Positions 1 to 10,583 are shown, counted from the first letter of the stretch. The stretch is DNA of 64,000 nucleotides from Terrabacter sp. Root85 (GCF_001429185.1 NZ_LMIW01000012.1:186606-250605); one strand, 5' to 3'. Notes: generated by a model not told the origin, from the letters alone. A program made the numbers and translations.

Positions 1-1499
1 CCGAAGGTGAACTCGCGTCCGGGGATCGCGAGGTCCTCCTTGGGTGCCGTCGTGATCTGGAGGTAGACGCCCACCGCCGGGCCGCCCTTGTGGAACTGGC
101 CGGTCGAGTGCAGGAAGCGCGGGCCCCAGCCGAACGTCGTCGGACGCTCCGTGCGACGGGCGAGCGGGACGCGGCACTCGGCGAGGTCGGCGTCGGCCAG
201 CCGGTCGAGGTAGGCCATGACGGCGACGTAGCCGTGCTCCGGGTCGAGCTGCGCGAAGAGCGCGTCGAGGGCCGCGGGCACGGTCCGTGCGTCGCCGAGC
301 CAGTCGCCCGACCCACCGAGCGTGCGGATCTCGATGGCGCCGTCCGTCGCGGCGGGGTCCGTGCTCGAGCCGGTTCCCTGGTCGAGCAGGGCGCGGGCGG
401 CCTTCTTGGCGCTCTCGACGTCGGGCTGGTCGAAGGGGTTGATGCCGAGCAGGCGCCCGGCGACGGCGGTGGCCACCTCCCACAGGAGCAGCTGGGCACC
501 CAGGGCGCCGCCCACGCGTACCTCCGACGCGACGTCGCCCGACGGGGCCGCCTCGCTGTCGGCGTCCACGAGACGCGCCACCGTGACGTCGGCCGCGGGC
601 CAGGCCACCTCGGGGTCCTCGTCCCCACCGGCGACGACCGGCAGGACGCCGGTGCCGTTCTTGCCGGTGGACTCGGCGATGAGCTGCTCGGCCCAGTCGG
701 CGAACCCGACGATGCCGGAGCCGTCGTCGACGAGAACGAGCTTGTCACGCAGGGGGTCGGTGCCCCCCATGGCGGCGCCGAGGCGCAGACCCGGGTTGGC
801 GTCGTCGTCGGCGGCCAGCAGGTCGGCGACGGACTCGGCCTCGTCGAGGAGGGCCTCGACGTCGACGCCGGCGAGGCCGCTCGGCACGAGACCGAAGGCG
901 GTCAGCGCCGAGTAGCGGCCACCGACGTCGGGGTCGGCGTTGACGACGCGATAGCCCTTGGCGCGGGACTCCTTGTCGAGCGGGCTGCCCGGGTCGGTGA
1001 CGATGACGATGCGCGACGCGGGGTCGATGCCGGCGTCGGTGAACGCCTGCTCGTAGGCACGGCGCTGGGAGTCGGTCTCGACCGTGGAGCCGGACTTGCT
1101 CGAGACGACGACCACGGTGTGGTCGAGGTCGTCGCCGAGGGCACGCCGGACGTAGTCGGGGTCGGACGAGTCGAGCACGACGAGCGGCTTGCCGGCCGTG
1201 GCGCAGATGACCTCCGGCGCGAGCGAGGAGCCGCCCATGCCGCAGAGCACGACGTGGGTCAGGCCCTGCTCGGCGAAGGAGTCGCGCAACGCCGCGATCT
1301 CGCCGACGAGGGGGCGCGAGGATCGCGGGAGGCCCACCCAGGACAGGCGGACCCGCGACTCGGACTCGGCGTCAGGACCCCACAGCGTGGCGTCCCGGGC
1401 GAAGAGGCGGCTCGCGACGGAGTCGTCGACGAGGCTCGGCACGTGCCTCCCGATCGCGTCCGCCGCTGCTCCTGCTGCGCTGACGGACAGCGAGCTCAT
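1..1499 (-). CDS. pgi: glucose-6-phosphate isomerase (3' end lies outside window)
   Basis: Interconverts glucose-6-phosphate and fructose-6-phosphate in the cytoplasm. The 499 visible codons read as a SIS-fold isomerase of the long actinobacterial type. Visible motifs are GMGGSSLAP (sugar-phosphate loop), [20 protein letters not shown] and, near the visible end, [11 protein letters not shown]. The ATG at 1499 overlaps the tal stop codon (ATGA), so the two are translationally coupled. The C-terminus is cut off by the left window edge. tkt-tal-pgi is a standard actinobacterial pentose-phosphate operon; zwf/opcA would be expected next, but this cannot be seen. Confidence 0.93.
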   Translation of the reverse strand, partial: MSSLSVSAAGAAADAIGRHVPSLVDDSVASRLFARDATLWGPDAESESRVRLSWVGLPRSSRPLVGEIAALRDSFAEQGLTHVVLCGMGGSSLAPEVICATAGKPLVVLDSSDPDYVRRALGDDLDHTVVVVSSKSGSTVETDSQRRAYEQAFTDAGIDPASRIVIVTDPGSPLDKESRAKGYRVVNADPDVGGRYSALTAFGLVPSGLAGVDVEALLDEAESVADLLAADDDANPGLRLGAAMGGTDPLRDKLVLVDDGSGIVGFADWAEQLIAESTGKNGTGVLPVVAGGDEDPEVAWPAADVTVARLVDADSEAAPSGDVASEVRVGGALGAQLLLWEVATAVAGRLLGINPFDQPDVESAKKAARALLDQGTGSSTDPAATDGAIEIRTLGGSGDWLGDARTVPAALDALFAQLDPEHGYVAVMAYLDRLADADLAECRVPLARRTERPTTFGWGPRFLHSTGQFHKGGPAVGVYLQITTAPKEDLAIPGREFTF

Positions 1500-2608
1500 G
1501 CCGTCACCTTCTCCATCTCCGCGGTGACGCCGTCCAACAGCTCGCCCCACGCCTTCTCGAACTTGTCGACGCCCTCGGTCTCGAGCAGGTCGACGACCTC
1601 GTTGTACGAGACACCGACGCCCTCGAGGTCGTCGAGCACGTTGCCGGCCAGCTCGTAGCCGCCGGTCACCGTGTCGCCGTGGATGTCGCCGTGGTCGGCG
1701 GTCGCCTCGAGCGTCTTGCCGGGCATCGTGTTGACGACGTCGGCGGCGACGAGCTCGGTGACGTACATCGTGTCGGGGTAGGCCGGGTCCTTGACGCCGG
1801 TCGACGCCCAGAGCGGGCGCTGCACGTTCGCGCCGGCCTCGGCGAGCGAGCCCCAGCGCGGCGTCGAGAAGACCTCCTCGAAGGCCTGGTAGGCGAGGCG
1901 GGCGTTGGCGAGGCCGGCCTTGCCCTTGAGGGCGCGGGCCTCGTCGGTGCCGATGGCGTCGAGCCGCTTGTCGATCTCGGTGTCGACGCGGGAGACGAAG
2001 AACGAGGCGACCGAGTGGATCGTCGACAGGTCGTGCCCGTTGGCGTGCGCCTTCTCGAGCCCCTCGAGGTAGGCGTTCATGACGGCGCGGTAGCGCTCGA
2101 GGGAGAAGATCAGCGTCACGTTGACGCTGATGCCCTCGGCGATGGTGGCCGTGATCGCCGGGAGGCCGGCCTTCGTCGCGGGGATCTTGATGAGGACGTT
2201 CGGGCGGGCCACGTCACCGTGCATCTGCTTCGCCTGCTCGACCGTCTTGTCGGTGTCGTGCGCCAGGCGTGGGTCCACCTCGATGGAGACCCTGCCGTCG
2301 ACGCCACGTGTCGACGTGTAGAGCGGCAGGAAGAGGTCGCACGCGTCGCGGACGTCCTCCGTCGTCAGCTCGTGGACGACCTCCTCGACGTCCTTGCCGG
2401 CCTTCGTCAGGGCGGCCAGGTCGTCGTTGTAGCGGTCGCCCTTCGACAGCGCCGCCTGGAAGATCGAGGGATTCGAGGTGACACCGACGACGTTGCGCTC
2501 GGTGATGAGCTCGGAGATCTTGCCGGTCTCGATGAGCTCGCGGGAGAGGTCGTCGAGCCAGATGGAGACGCCTGCTTCTGAGAGCGCCTGGGTGTTCGGG
2601 TTGGTCAT
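1496..2608 (-). CDS. tal: transaldolase
   Basis: Non-oxidative pentose-phosphate enzyme that moves a dihydroxyacetone unit between sugar phosphates. The protein has 370 residues, usual for actinobacterial (TalB-like) transaldolases. Visible blocks are WLDDLSRE near the N-terminus, [20 protein letters not shown], and [12 protein letters not shown] containing the Schiff-base lysine, followed by [11 protein letters not shown] and [12 protein letters not shown] chose ATG 2608 over longer in-frame starts because family homology begins there and a GGGGAAG ribosome site sits 8 nt upstream, overlapping the end of tkt, whose stop is only 5 bases away. The tail overlaps pgi by 4 bases. Confidence 0.96.
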   Translation of the reverse strand: MTNPNTQALSEAGVSIWLDDLSRELIETGKISELITERNVVGVTSNPSIFQAALSKGDRYNDDLAALTKAGKDVEEVVHELTTEDVRDACDLFLPLYTSTRGVDGRVSIEVDPRLAHDTDKTVEQAKQMHGDVARPNVLIKIPATKAGLPAITATIAEGISVNVTLIFSLERYRAVMNAYLEGLEKAHANGHDLSTIHSVASFFVSRVDTEIDKRLDAIGTDEARALKGKAGLANARLAYQAFEEVFSTPRWGSLAEAGANVQRPLWASTGVKDPAYPDTMYVTELVAADVVNTMPGKTLEATADHGDIHGDTVTGGYELAGNVLDDLEGVGVSYNEVVDLLETEGVDKFEKAWGELLDGVTAEMEKVTA

Positions 2609-2613
2609 GCTGG

Positions 2614-4977
2614 TCACTTCCCCTTGCTCGTAGCGGATGCGGCGGCCGCGTGGGCGGCCTTGCCGCTGCCGGTCTGCGCGTCGCCACCCATGACGTCGGT
2701 GGAGGCGCTCTGGGCGGCGCGGGCCGGGTTGGTCTCGGTGACCCCCGGGGCCTTCGTCGCGGAGCCCTTGGCTGCCTTGATGGAGTCCTTCGCGGCCTTG
2801 ACGACGGCGTCGGCGGTGATGCCGAACTCGCGGTACAGGGTGGCCTGGTCGGCGGAGGCGCCGAAGTGCTCGATGCTGACGATGCGCCCGGCGTCGCCGA
2901 CGACGTCGTGCCAGCCCATCGAGATCCCCGCCTCGACGCTGACGCGGGCCCGGACTGCCGGCGGCAGAACCTTGTCCTGGTAGGAACGGGTCTGCTTCTC
3001 GAACCATTCCCGGCAGGGCATCGAGACGACGCGCGTCGCGATGCGCGACTTCTCGAGGCGCTCGGCGGCCTGGACCGCGAGCTGCACCTCGGATCCGGTC
3101 GCGACGATGACGACGTCGGGGTCACCGGCACGCGACTCCTCGACGAGGACGTAGGCGCCCTTGGCGACGCCGCTCACCTTGCCGTACGTCGAGCGGTCCC
3201 ACGTCGGGACCGGCTGGCGCGTGAGGCAGAGGGCGGCCGGGCCGTCGGTCTTCGTCAGGATCTGGGCCCAGGCGGCGGCGGTCTCGTTGGCGTCCGCGGG
3301 GCGGACGACGTCGAGGCCGGGGATGGCGCGCAGGGCCGCGAGGTGCTCGATCGGCTGGTGCGTCGGGCCGTCCTCACCGAGGCCGATGGAGTCGTGCGTC
3401 CAGACGTACGTGACGGGTGCCTGCTGGATCGCGGCGAGGCGCACGGCGGGGCGCATGTAGTCGGAGAAGACGAGGAAGGTGCCGCCGTAGGGACGGGTCA
3501 GGCCCTCGAGCGCGATCCCGTTGAGGATCATGCCCATGCCGTTCTCGCGGATGCCGAAGTGCAGCGTGCGGCCGAACGGGCCGCCCTTCCACGTCGACGT
3601 CTGCTTCGAGCTGGGGATGAAGGACGGCTGTCCCTCCATCGTCGTGTTGTTGGACTCGGCGAGGTCGGCGGAGCCGCCCCAGAGCTCGGGCATGACGTCG
3701 GCGATGGCCGTGAGGACCTTGCCGGAGGCGGCGCGGGTCGCCACGCCCTTCTCGTCGGCGGGGAAGGTCGGCATCGCCTTGGCGAGACCCGCCGGGGCCT
3801 GGCCCGCGAGGATGCGGTCGAGCAGGGCCGCGCGGTCGGGGTTGGCCTTGCGCCACGCCTTGTACGCCTTGTCCCACTCGCGGTGGGCCGCCTTGCCGCG
3901 CTTGACGACGTCGCGGGCGTGCTTGAGGACCGCGGGCTCGACGGCGAAGGTCTTCTTCGGGTCGAAGCCGAGCAGCTCCTTCGTGCCGCTGATCTCCTCG
4001 TCGCCGAGGGCCGAGCCGTGGGACTTGCCGGTGTTCTGCTTCGTCGGCGCGGGCCACGCGATGATCGTGTGCAGCACGACGAGGGTCGGCTTGTCCGTCA
4101 CCTTGTCGCCGGAGCGGATCGCGGCGAGCAGCGCGTCGACGTCCTCGACGTAGGTCGCGCCGTCGGCGTCCTTGCGCCAGTCGACTCGGGCGACGTGCCA
4201 GCCGTAGGCCTCGAAGCGCGCCGCGACGTCCTCGCTGAACGCGATGTCGGTGTCGTCCTCGATGGAGATCTGGTTGGCGTCGTAGACGACGGTGAGGTTG
4301 CCGAGCTCCTGGTGGCCGGCCAGGGCGCAGGCCTCGTGGGAGACGCCCTCCTGCATGTCGCCGTCGGAGGCGATGACGTAGACGTGGTGGTCGAAGGGGC
4401 TCGTGCCCGGCTTGGCGTCGGGGTCGAAGAGGCCGCGCTGGCGACGCTGCGCCATGGCCATGCCGACGGCCGAGGCCAGGCCCGAACCGAGCGGGCCGGT
4501 CGTGATCTCGACGCCGGGGGTGTGGTGCACCTCGGGGTGGCCGGGCGTCAGCGAGCCCCACGTGCGCAGCGACTTGAGGTCGTCGAGCGAGAGGCCGTAG
4601 CCGCTGAGGTAGAGCTGGATGTACTGCGTGAGGCTCGAGTGCCCGCAGGAGAGCACGAACCGGTCGCGCCCGAGCCAGGCCGGGTCGGACGGGTCGTGCG
4701 TCATGACGTTCTGGTAGAGCAGGTACGCGAGCGGCGCGAGCGACATGGCCGTGCCGGGGTGGCCGTTGCCGACCTTCTGCACGGCGTCGGCGGCGAGCAG
4801 TCGCGTGGTGTCGACCGCGCGGACGTCGAGATCGCTCCAGCCGGCCTTCTTCGCCACGGGCAGCGGCAGACCCGGGTCGCGCTGTGCCAGCAGGCCCTTC
4901 GTCTTCGCGGTCCGCGTGGTGCCGGATCGGGTGGGCTTCTTCGCCTTCGTGGCGGTGCTGGACGCAGCAGTGGGCAC
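2614..4977 (-). CDS. tkt: transketolase with basic N-terminal and Ala/Lys-rich C-terminal extensions
   Basis: Thiamine-diphosphate enzyme transferring two-carbon units among sugar phosphates. Core motifs are [13 protein letters not shown], the TPP-binding [13 protein letters not shown] region, and the pyrimidine-domain [10 protein letters not shown] and [15 protein letters not shown] blocks. At 787 residues it is about 90 longer than usual. Roughly 45 N-terminal residues are Lys/Arg/Thr/Ala-rich and about 50 C-terminal residues are Ala/Ser/Thr-rich. The GTG start at 4977 is supported by GAAGGAG 9 nt upstream. It is first gene of tkt-tal-pgi and is divergent from ctaB. The terminal extensions are visible; what they do is unknown. 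Confidence 0.95.
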   Translation of the reverse strand: MPTAASSTATKAKKPTRSGTTRTAKTKGLLAQRDPGLPLPVAKKAGWSDLDVRAVDTTRLLAADAVQKVGNGHPGTAMSLAPLAYLLYQNVMTHDPSDPAWLGRDRFVLSCGHSSLTQYIQLYLSGYGLSLDDLKSLRTWGSLTPGHPEVHHTPGVEITTGPLGSGLASAVGMAMAQRRQRGLFDPDAKPGTSPFDHHVYVIASDGDMQEGVSHEACALAGHQELGNLTVVYDANQISIEDDTDIAFSEDVAARFEAYGWHVARVDWRKDADGATYVEDVDALLAAIRSGDKVTDKPTLVVLHTIIAWPAPTKQNTGKSHGSALGDEEISGTKELLGFDPKKTFAVEPAVLKHARDVVKRGKAAHREWDKAYKAWRKANPDRAALLDRILAGQAPAGLAKAMPTFPADEKGVATRAASGKVLTAIADVMPELWGGSADLAESNNTTMEGQPSFIPSSKQTSTWKGGPFGRTLHFGIRENGMGMILNGIALEGLTRPYGGTFLVFSDYMRPAVRLAAIQQAPVTYVWTHDSIGLGEDGPTHQPIEHLAALRAIPGLDVVRPADANETAAAWAQILTKTDGPAALCLTRQPVPTWDRSTYGKVSGVAKGAYVLVEESRAGDPDVVIVATGSEVQLAVQAAERLEKSRIATRVVSMPCREWFEKQTRSYQDKVLPPAVRARVSVEAGISMGWHDVVGDAGRIVSIEHFGASADQATLYREFGITADAVVKAAKDSIKAAKGSATKAPGVTETNPARAAQSASTDVMGGDAQTGSGKAAHAAAASATSKGK

Positions 4978-5112
4978 GGAACGGGTCTCCTTCAACAAGG
5001 GTTGATCACGTACGGCCACGAGCCTAGTGCCCGCGCTGTGAGGGACGACACCTCGCCCGGCGGTCGGAACGGCCATCTGCAGGTGCGGTGCCGGCCGTCG
5101 GCGGCGACGGTC

Positions 5113-5118
5113 TAGACT
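5113..5118 (+). promoter_or_regulatory. candidate -10 box (TAGACT) upstream of ctaB
   Basis: TAGACT matches the actinobacterial TANNNT -10 pattern and lies in the tkt/ctaB divergent gap. No convincing -35 is visible. It would give a leader of about 55 nt before the chosen ctaB start, or a near-leaderless message if the ATG at 5128 were used. Confidence 0.4.
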
Positions 5119-5178
5119 TGCGACGCAATGCTCACGTACCCAGCGGGTCGGAGCGACGTACCAGCGGTGAGGATCTCA

Positions 5179-6141
5179 GTGACAACGGTGGACCCCCGCG
5201 CCGACCTCTCGGCGCTGCACGGTCCCGACGGCAGTGGGCTGAAGTTCCTCCTCGGACAGTACGTCTCGCTGATGAAGCCGCGGATCATCGAGCTCCTCCT
5301 CATCACCACCATCCCCGTGATGTTCCTGGCGGAGCAGGGCGTGCCGGACCTCTGGCTCGTCGTCGTCACCGTCGTCGGTGGCACGCTGTCCGCCGGTGCG
5401 GCCAACACCCTCAACTGCTACATCGACCGCGACATCGACGCCGTCATGCACCGCACGAGTCGTCGGCCTCTCGTCACCGGCACGGTCAGCCCACGGGGCG
5501 CCCTCGTGTTCGGGGTGGCGCTGGCCGTCGGATCGACCGTCTGGCTGGGCCTGCTCGTCAACTGGCTGAGCGCCTGGCTCGCCCTCGGTGCGCTGCTCTT
5601 CTACGTCTTCGGCTACACGCTGCTGCTCAAGCGCCGCACGGCCCAGAACATCGTCTGGGGCGGCGCCGCCGGCTGCATGCCGGTGCTCATCGGCTGGTCG
5701 GCCGTCACCGACTCGCTCAGCTGGTCGGCGTTCATCCTCTTCATGGTCATCTTCTTCTGGACGCCGCCGCACTACTGGCCGCTGTCGATGCGCTACAAGG
5801 ACGACTACGCCACGGCGCACGTGCCGATGCTGCCGGTCGTCGAGCGCTTCGTCGTCGTCGCGCGCCAGATCGTCGCCTACTCGTGGGCCATGGTGCTGAC
5901 GTCACTGGCGCTCGTGCCGGTCCAGCAGGTCGGCTGGGTCTACACCACCGCTGCCGTGGTCGCCGGGGCGCTCTTCCTCACCGAGGCGCACCGCCTCCTC
6001 GCCAAGGCGAAGGCCGGTGCGGCCGAGGACGTCCTCAAGCCGATGCGCCTGTTCCACTTCTCGATCACGTACCTCACGATCCTCTTCGTGGGAGTCGCGC
6101 TCGACCCCATCTGGCACCTGCCGCTGCCGTTCTTCTCCTGA
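5179..6141 (+). CDS. ctaB: protoheme IX farnesyltransferase (heme O synthase)
   Basis: UbiA-family integral membrane prenyltransferase that adds farnesyl to heme B, making heme O for cytochrome c oxidase. The Mg/prenyl-diphosphate motif [15 protein letters not shown] is visible, as are [16 protein letters not shown] and about eight hydrophobic helices. I prefer GTG 5179 because GAGG lies 6 nt upstream and the following 30 residues match the family's soluble N-terminus. ATG 5128 is an in-frame alternative that adds 17 residues. The partner ctaA lies 3 kb away on the other strand. A hairpin follows the stop. Confidence 0.94.
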   Translation: MTTVDPRADLSALHGPDGSGLKFLLGQYVSLMKPRIIELLLITTIPVMFLAEQGVPDLWLVVVTVVGGTLSAGAANTLNCYIDRDIDAVMHRTSRRPLVTGTVSPRGALVFGVALAVGSTVWLGLLVNWLSAWLALGALLFYVFGYTLLLKRRTAQNIVWGGAAGCMPVLIGWSAVTDSLSWSAFILFMVIFFWTPPHYWPLSMRYKDDYATAHVPMLPVVERFVVVARQIVAYSWAMVLTSLALVPVQQVGWVYTTAAVVAGALFLTEAHRLLAKAKAGAAEDVLKPMRLFHFSITYLTILFVGVALDPIWHLPLPFFS

Positions 6142-6148
6142 CCGGGGA

Positions 6149-6178
6149 CGCCACACCGAGGGCGTATGCCGTGTGGCG
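6149..6178. terminator. bidirectional hairpin between convergent ctaB and the GNAT-NUDIX gene
   Basis: CGCCACAC at 6149-6156 pairs with GTGTGGCG at 6171-6178 across a 14-nt loop containing GGCGTATGCC. It fills the 40-bp gap between two convergent stop codons. There is no U-tract, as is common for actinobacterial terminators. The loop word recurs in other intergenic hairpins of this window. Confidence 0.6.
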
Positions 6179-6181
6179 CGG

Positions 6182-7195
6182 TCAGAGGGTCGGCATGCCG
6201 TCCTCGAGGTAGAGCGTCCCGCCGTCGTGCGCGTGCAGCGCGTCGAGCAGCCGCTCGTTGTAGGCGGCGACCCGCCCCGCCCAGTCCCCGGGGCCGGCCC
6301 AGTGGACGCCGAGGATCTCGCGCTGCTGCAGGTGCGCCCGCTCGACGACGTCGGCGTCGACGGTGCCGAGGTCGAAGACGAAGACCGTCGCGTCGCCCCA
6401 TCCGTGCAGGGCAGGAAGCCAGTTGACCGCGAGCAGCGGCCCGGCCGTGACGCTGATGTCGAGCTCCTCGCGGACCTCGCGGACGACGCACGCGGCGGGG
6501 GACTCGTGCCGGTCGACGACCCCGCCGGGGAGGTCCCACTCGCGCTTGTAGACGAGCTCGCACAGCAGCAGTTGCCCAGTGCCGGAGCGCAGCACGCCCT
6601 GGGCGATGGCGCGCTTGGTCGGGAGGGTCGAGTCGAGCATCGCCGTGAAGCCCTCACGGGTGTCCGGGTGTGCGTCGTCGCGCCGCCGCCCGAGCACGAG
6701 GGTGTCCTGGCGCACGCCGGCGAGGGTCGCGTTCCCGCGCAGCCGTCCCTCCCGGCGCAGCCCGGCTCGCAGGGCGGTGCGCACGGAGGCCCGGTTGTCG
6801 GGGTTGACGTGCGCCTCGACGCGCTCGAGGTCGAGTGCGTCGAAGGCCCACTCGACGAGGAGGCGCACGGCCCGCCACGCGAGACCCTGTCCGCGGTAGG
6901 GGGCGAAGACCGCCCAGGACAGGACGCCGACACCGGGGTCCTGCACGCGGACGTCGACAATGCCGGCGGCCCGCCCGCGCCACTGCACGAGGTAGGTGAC
7001 CTTGGACCGGTCGGACCACTCGGTGTGGGTGCGCTCGATCCAGGTCCGGTGCTCGTCGGCCGGTGGCTCGACGGCGGGGAAGTCGAACCACCGGGCGATC
7101 TCGCGGTCGTGGAGGGGCCGGGTCTCGTCGCTGTCGTCGATCGTCCACGGCCGCAGCACGAGCTCGCCCTCACGGAGCGTCGGCTGGTCGGTCAC
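6182..7195 (-). CDS. GNAT acetyltransferase-NUDIX hydrolase fusion
   Basis: The 337-residue protein has two catalytic domains. Residues about 5-170 are a RimJ/RimL-type GNAT N-acetyltransferase (PYRGQGLAWRAVRLL acetyl-CoA loop, then AHVNPDNRASVR). Residues about 190-330 are a NUDIX hydrolase whose box reads G-x5-E-x7-REVREEL, with Asp replacing the usual last Gly. Substrates are unknown; fusions of this kind suggest linked handling of a nucleotide-type metabolite. The GTG start is backed by GGGGAGG and by a TAGGCT -10 box only 6 nt upstream, so the transcript may begin at the start codon. Confidence 0.85.
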   Translation of the reverse strand: MTDQPTLREGELVLRPWTIDDSDETRPLHDREIARWFDFPAVEPPADEHRTWIERTHTEWSDRSKVTYLVQWRGRAAGIVDVRVQDPGVGVLSWAVFAPYRGQGLAWRAVRLLVEWAFDALDLERVEAHVNPDNRASVRTALRAGLRREGRLRGNATLAGVRQDTLVLGRRRDDAHPDTREGFTAMLDSTLPTKRAIAQGVLRSGTGQLLLCELVYKREWDLPGGVVDRHESPAACVVREVREELDISVTAGPLLAVNWLPALHGWGDATVFVFDLGTVDADVVERAHLQQREILGVHWAGPGDWAGRVAAYNERLLDALHAHDGGTLYLEDGMPTL

Positions 7196-7204
7196 CTCCC
7201 CAGC

Positions 7205-8245
7205 CTAGGGATGACCGCCGGGCACGGGCTCGCCGAGGGGGCCGGCGAGGGGCAGGGCCAGCTCGAACCGGCAACCGGGACCCGCGTTGGCCACGGTCAC
7301 GTCACCCCCGTGGGCCCGGGCGATCCCGCGCGCGACGGCGAGACCGAGGCCGGCGCCCACGCCCGCGGCCGGCGTCCGCGCACTCGTCCCGCGCCAGCCC
7401 GGGTCGAAGAGCCGGCCGAGCTCGTCGAGAGGTATGCCGCCGCAGCCGTCCGCGACACTGACGCGGGCCACGTCGTGGTCAGCGGTGAGGGAGATGTCGA
7501 CCCGGCCGCCCGGGTCCGTGTGCGTCAGCGCGTTCGTCACGAGGTTGGCGAGAGCGCGTGAGAGCTCACCCGCGTCGGCCGAGGCCGTGACGGACTCGGC
7601 CGGGGCGGAGCCGCCCACGTGCACCCCCCGGCGATCCGCGAGGACGCGTGCTGACGCGAGGGCGTCGGAGACGAGGTCGCCGAGGTCGACGGGGGCGCGA
7701 TCGAGTTTCAGCGTGCCGGACTGGAGCCGCGACAGCGCGAGGAGCCCACCGACCATGTCGGACATGCGGTCGGCCTCGGACCGGATGCGTGCGGGATACC
7801 TGCCGTCGGCGGGCGCGTGGCCGTCCTCGATGGCCTCGGCCATCGCGCGGATGCCGGCGAGCGGGGTGCGCAGGTCGTGCGACACCCAGGCGACGAGCTC
7901 GCGGCGGCTCTCCTCGACCTGTCGGTCGCGGTCGCGCTCGGCGGCCTCCTCGGCGGAGGCGCGCATCAGCTCCTGCACGCGCCGGGCGATGAGCCAGCCG
8001 AAGACCGCCGCGATGGGCAGGGAGGTCGCCGTGACGACGAGGACGACGGCCTGGTCGTGCTCGTTGATGAACATTGCGTGCGCCGTCACGACCACGCCGA
8101 GGGCGACGCTGAGGATGACGACGACAGGTGCCAGCACTGCGGCGGCGACGAGCGAGCGGGCGGCGAGCGCCCGGACGACGAGCGCCCCGACCGTGCCGAC
8201 GGCGACCGCCGCGAGCGCAGCGAGCAGGGCTGCCTCGGCGATCAC
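7205..8245 (-). CDS. two-component sensor histidine kinase
   Basis: Membrane sensor kinase of 346 residues. Hydrophobic helices lie near residues 4-27, 30-55 and 66-88, followed by a HAMP-like charged linker. The H-box is WVSHDLRTPLAGIRA (H123); the N-box is NLVTNALTHT, with G1 DGCGGIP and G2 GAGLGLAVA. The extracellular portion is very short, so it probably senses the membrane itself or a partner protein. GTG 8245 overlaps the response-regulator stop (GTGA), so the pair is coupled; the signal is not identifiable. Confidence 0.92.
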   Translation of the reverse strand: MIAEAALLAALAAVAVGTVGALVVRALAARSLVAAAVLAPVVVILSVALGVVVTAHAMFINEHDQAVVLVVTATSLPIAAVFGWLIARRVQELMRASAEEAAERDRDRQVEESRRELVAWVSHDLRTPLAGIRAMAEAIEDGHAPADGRYPARIRSEADRMSDMVGGLLALSRLQSGTLKLDRAPVDLGDLVSDALASARVLADRRGVHVGGSAPAESVTASADAGELSRALANLVTNALTHTDPGGRVDISLTADHDVARVSVADGCGGIPLDELGRLFDPGWRGTSARTPAAGVGAGLGLAVARGIARAHGGDVTVANAGPGCRFELALPLAGPLGEPVPGGHP

Positions 8246-8952
8246 GTCCCGGCCGCCGTCGCGGGGGCCGCGCCGTCCCACCGGTAGCCGACGCCCCACA
8301 CGGTCTGGAGCCGGACGGGCCGCGCCGGGTCGGTCTCCACCTTCTCGCGCAGTCGGCGGACGTGGACCGTGACCGTCGACTCGTCGCCGTACTCCCAGCC
8401 CCACACCTGTTCCATCAGCTCGCGTCTGGAGAACGCGGTGCCCGGGTGGGCCATGAGGTGGGCGAGGAGGTCGAACTCGCGACTGGTCAGGGCGAGCAGA
8501 CCGTCCGCGAGCCAGGCCTGGTGGCGTCGGGTGTCGACGCGCAGGTCGTCGTCGACGAGCGTCGTCGCGGCGGGCGGTGCGGCGGGCGGTGCGGCACGGC
8601 GCAGGATCGACTGGATGCGCAGCACGAGCTCACGGCTGCTGAACGGCTTGGTCACGTAGTCGTCCGCACCGATCTCGAGGCCGAGGACGCGGTCGGACTC
8701 CTCGCCCCGGGCGGTCAGCATGACGACCGGCAGGTCGCCGCGCTCGGCGCGCAGCCGGCGGAAGACCTCGAGACCGTCGAGACCGGGGAGGGTGAGGTCG
8801 AGCACGACGAGGTCGGGGGAGCGGTCGCGGGCCACGGACAGCGCCGCATGGCCGTCCTGCGCCTCGAGGACGTCGAGCCCGGCACGGGTCAGGTAGCCGG
8901 ACACGACCTCGCGCAGGGTGGGGTCGTCGTCGACGACGAGGACGGTGGGCAC
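8242..8952 (-). CDS. OmpR/PhoB-family response regulator
   Basis: 236 residues: receiver domain (acidic pocket VVDDD, phospho-acceptor D52 in VVLDLTLPG, TAR at the switch Thr, TKPF lysine), a Pro/Ala linker encoded by a short direct repeat, and a winged-helix DNA-binding domain ending VRLQTVWGVGYRW. It partners the kinase encoded immediately downstream. GTG 8952 is preceded by TAGGCT at 8959-8964, six bases away, suggesting leaderless transcription. Target genes are not evident. Confidence 0.94.
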   Translation of the reverse strand: MPTVLVVDDDPTLREVVSGYLTRAGLDVLEAQDGHAALSVARDRSPDLVVLDLTLPGLDGLEVFRRLRAERGDLPVVMLTARGEESDRVLGLEIGADDYVTKPFSSRELVLRIQSILRRAAPPAAPPAATTLVDDDLRVDTRRHQAWLADGLLALTSREFDLLAHLMAHPGTAFSRRELMEQVWGWEYGDESTVTVHVRRLREKVETDPARPVRLQTVWGVGYRWDGAAPATAAGT

Positions 8953-9028
8953 GTCCCCAGCCTAGGCAGCGACGGGCCGTCGGCGACGGCGAAAGTCCTT
9001 GCGGTCCGGTGACGTCGGCGGACGGTCG

Positions 9029-9994
9029 TCAGACCGGATGGCGCCTTGTCGCGAGGACGCCGAACGTCAGGGCGACGACGAGCAGGCTGGCCCCGAGCAT
9101 GTGGAGCAGCACGAGCAGCTCGGGCAGCTTCGTGAAGTACTGGACGTAGCCGATGAGCCCCTGCGCGAGGGTGACGACGAGCACCACGGTCCAGGCCCGG
9201 CGGGCCTCGTCGGTGGTCGCCGTGATGCTCACGGCGACGAGGGTGGCGATGACGAGACCGCAGAAGAGCATGACGGCGTCGGCGTGCATCCACGAGACGA
9301 ACCGCGGGTCGAAGCCCGTGCGCGCGGGCCGGTCGGCGTCGCCCGAGTGCGGCCCCGAGCCGGTGACGATCGTGCCGAGGAGCAGCACGACTGCGCCGAC
9401 GGCGCTCGTGCCGAGGGCGAGCGTCCGTGCGAGCGGGTGCACGACGAGCTCACCCGGGCCCGAGACGTCGTCTCGGGCGCCGCGCACGAGCATGGTCGAC
9501 AACGAGACGAGGACCATCGAGAGGAGAAAGTGCGACATGACGGTCCACGGGTTGAGCCCCGTGAGGACGGTGATGCCGCCGAGCACGGCCTGCGCGGGGA
9601 TGCCGGCGAGGACGCCGATGGCGACCCGGTGCAGCCGCCGGCGCTCCGGCCAGTGCGTGAGCACGACCCACAGCGAGGCGAGTGCGAGCACCGTGACGAC
9701 GCTCGTCAGGGTGCGGTTGCCGAACTCGACGAGGTCGTGGAACTCGCTCTCGGGCGTCCGGACGGGGGTGAACGAGCCGGGCTGGCACTCCGGCCAGGTG
9801 CTGCACCCGAGACCGCTGCCCGTGAGGCGCACGATGCCGCCGGTGACGACGATGCCGACCTCGCCGACGAGGTTGGCGAGCAGCAGGGGACGCACCCAGC
9901 TGGGCCGGACGGCGGGGAGGCGACCGGTGGCCCGGGCGAGACGGCTCGCGCCGGTCACGGGGGCGTCGTCGGTCACGGGAGGCGTGGAGGACAC
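9029..9994 (-). CDS. ctaA: heme A synthase (COX15/CtaA family)
   Basis: Polytopic membrane monooxygenase converting heme O, the CtaB product, to heme A. About eight hydrophobic segments are visible, with GGIVRLTGSGLGCSTWPEC near residue 50, heme-ligand histidines in EFHDLVEFGNR and MSHFLL, and a second half with SWMHADAV and LVLLHMLGA. The CxxxxxC pair (SGLGCSTWPEC) matches the actinobacterial/Bacillus form. At 321 residues it has the usual length. It lies downstream of DUF2231 and the ABC pair on the same strand. Confidence 0.95.
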   Translation of the reverse strand: MSSTPPVTDDAPVTGASRLARATGRLPAVRPSWVRPLLLANLVGEVGIVVTGGIVRLTGSGLGCSTWPECQPGSFTPVRTPESEFHDLVEFGNRTLTSVVTVLALASLWVVLTHWPERRRLHRVAIGVLAGIPAQAVLGGITVLTGLNPWTVMSHFLLSMVLVSLSTMLVRGARDDVSGPGELVVHPLARTLALGTSAVGAVVLLLGTIVTGSGPHSGDADRPARTGFDPRFVSWMHADAVMLFCGLVIATLVAVSITATTDEARRAWTVVLVVTLAQGLIGYVQYFTKLPELLVLLHMLGASLLVVALTFGVLATRRHPV

Positions 9995-10100
9995 CCCGCA
10001 AGGGTATGCCGCCGAGCCGGGTCACCCCGCATCGCCCCGTGTCGTCGGGACCCGGAGGACGGGCCGTGGCCCGGCCGGGACCGGGGCACGCGTGGCCGGG

Positions 10101-10583
10101 TCAGGCCAGGCCGTTCCAGACCACCAGGGATCCCGCGTGACCGGCCAGCACGACGGTGATGATCGCGGCCACGGCGGAGAGCACGACGAGCGTGCCGATG
10201 AGCACGTCGAACGCGTGGCCTTGCGGTGACTCCTCCTCGGGCGGTCGGACGAACCACAGGGCCAGGAGGGTGAGGACCATGAAGAGCACGCAGATGAGCT
10301 TGGCGCGGTCGCCCCACTCGGTGTGGTTGCGCAGCAGGTCGAAGTCCGTCGTGCTGGCACGCACCTGCGACACCCGGCGCTGCAGGGCCTCACCGCTCTC
10401 GGCCGCGACGAACGCCGAGACACCCGAGATGACGGCACCGGCAGCCGTCGGCCAGCGCAGCAGCCGCCGCCACCCGGGGCGCACCACGTAGGCGATCGCG
10501 CACAGCGCCGAGAGGGGGACGAGGACGACGACCGCGTGGATCACGAGGGCGTGCATCGGAAGACCGAAGATGTAGTCGAACAC
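10101..10583 (-). CDS. DUF2231-family membrane protein
   Basis: 160 residues with four predicted helices (starting near residues 10, 43, 93 and 125), the LPMHALVIHAVVVLVPL opening and the NHTEWGDRAK segment typical of DUF2231. No reaction is known for the family; in actinobacteria it often sits near heme or respiratory genes, as here beside ctaA. The start is ATG 10583. About 105 bases separate it from ctaA. Confidence 0.82.
   Translation of the reverse strand: MFDYIFGLPMHALVIHAVVVLVPLSALCAIAYVVRPGWRRLLRWPTAAGAVISGVSAFVAAESGEALQRRVSQVRASTTDFDLLRNHTEWGDRAKLICVLFMVLTLLALWFVRPPEEESPQGHAFDVLIGTLVVLSAVAAIITVVLAGHAGSLVVWNGLA

Noticed and set aside
90-1658. Long plus-strand open frame of 522 residues opposite pgi/tal
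   Set aside because: It is the antisense shadow of two unmistakable enzymes; composition is Gly/Val/Arg-rich without motifs.
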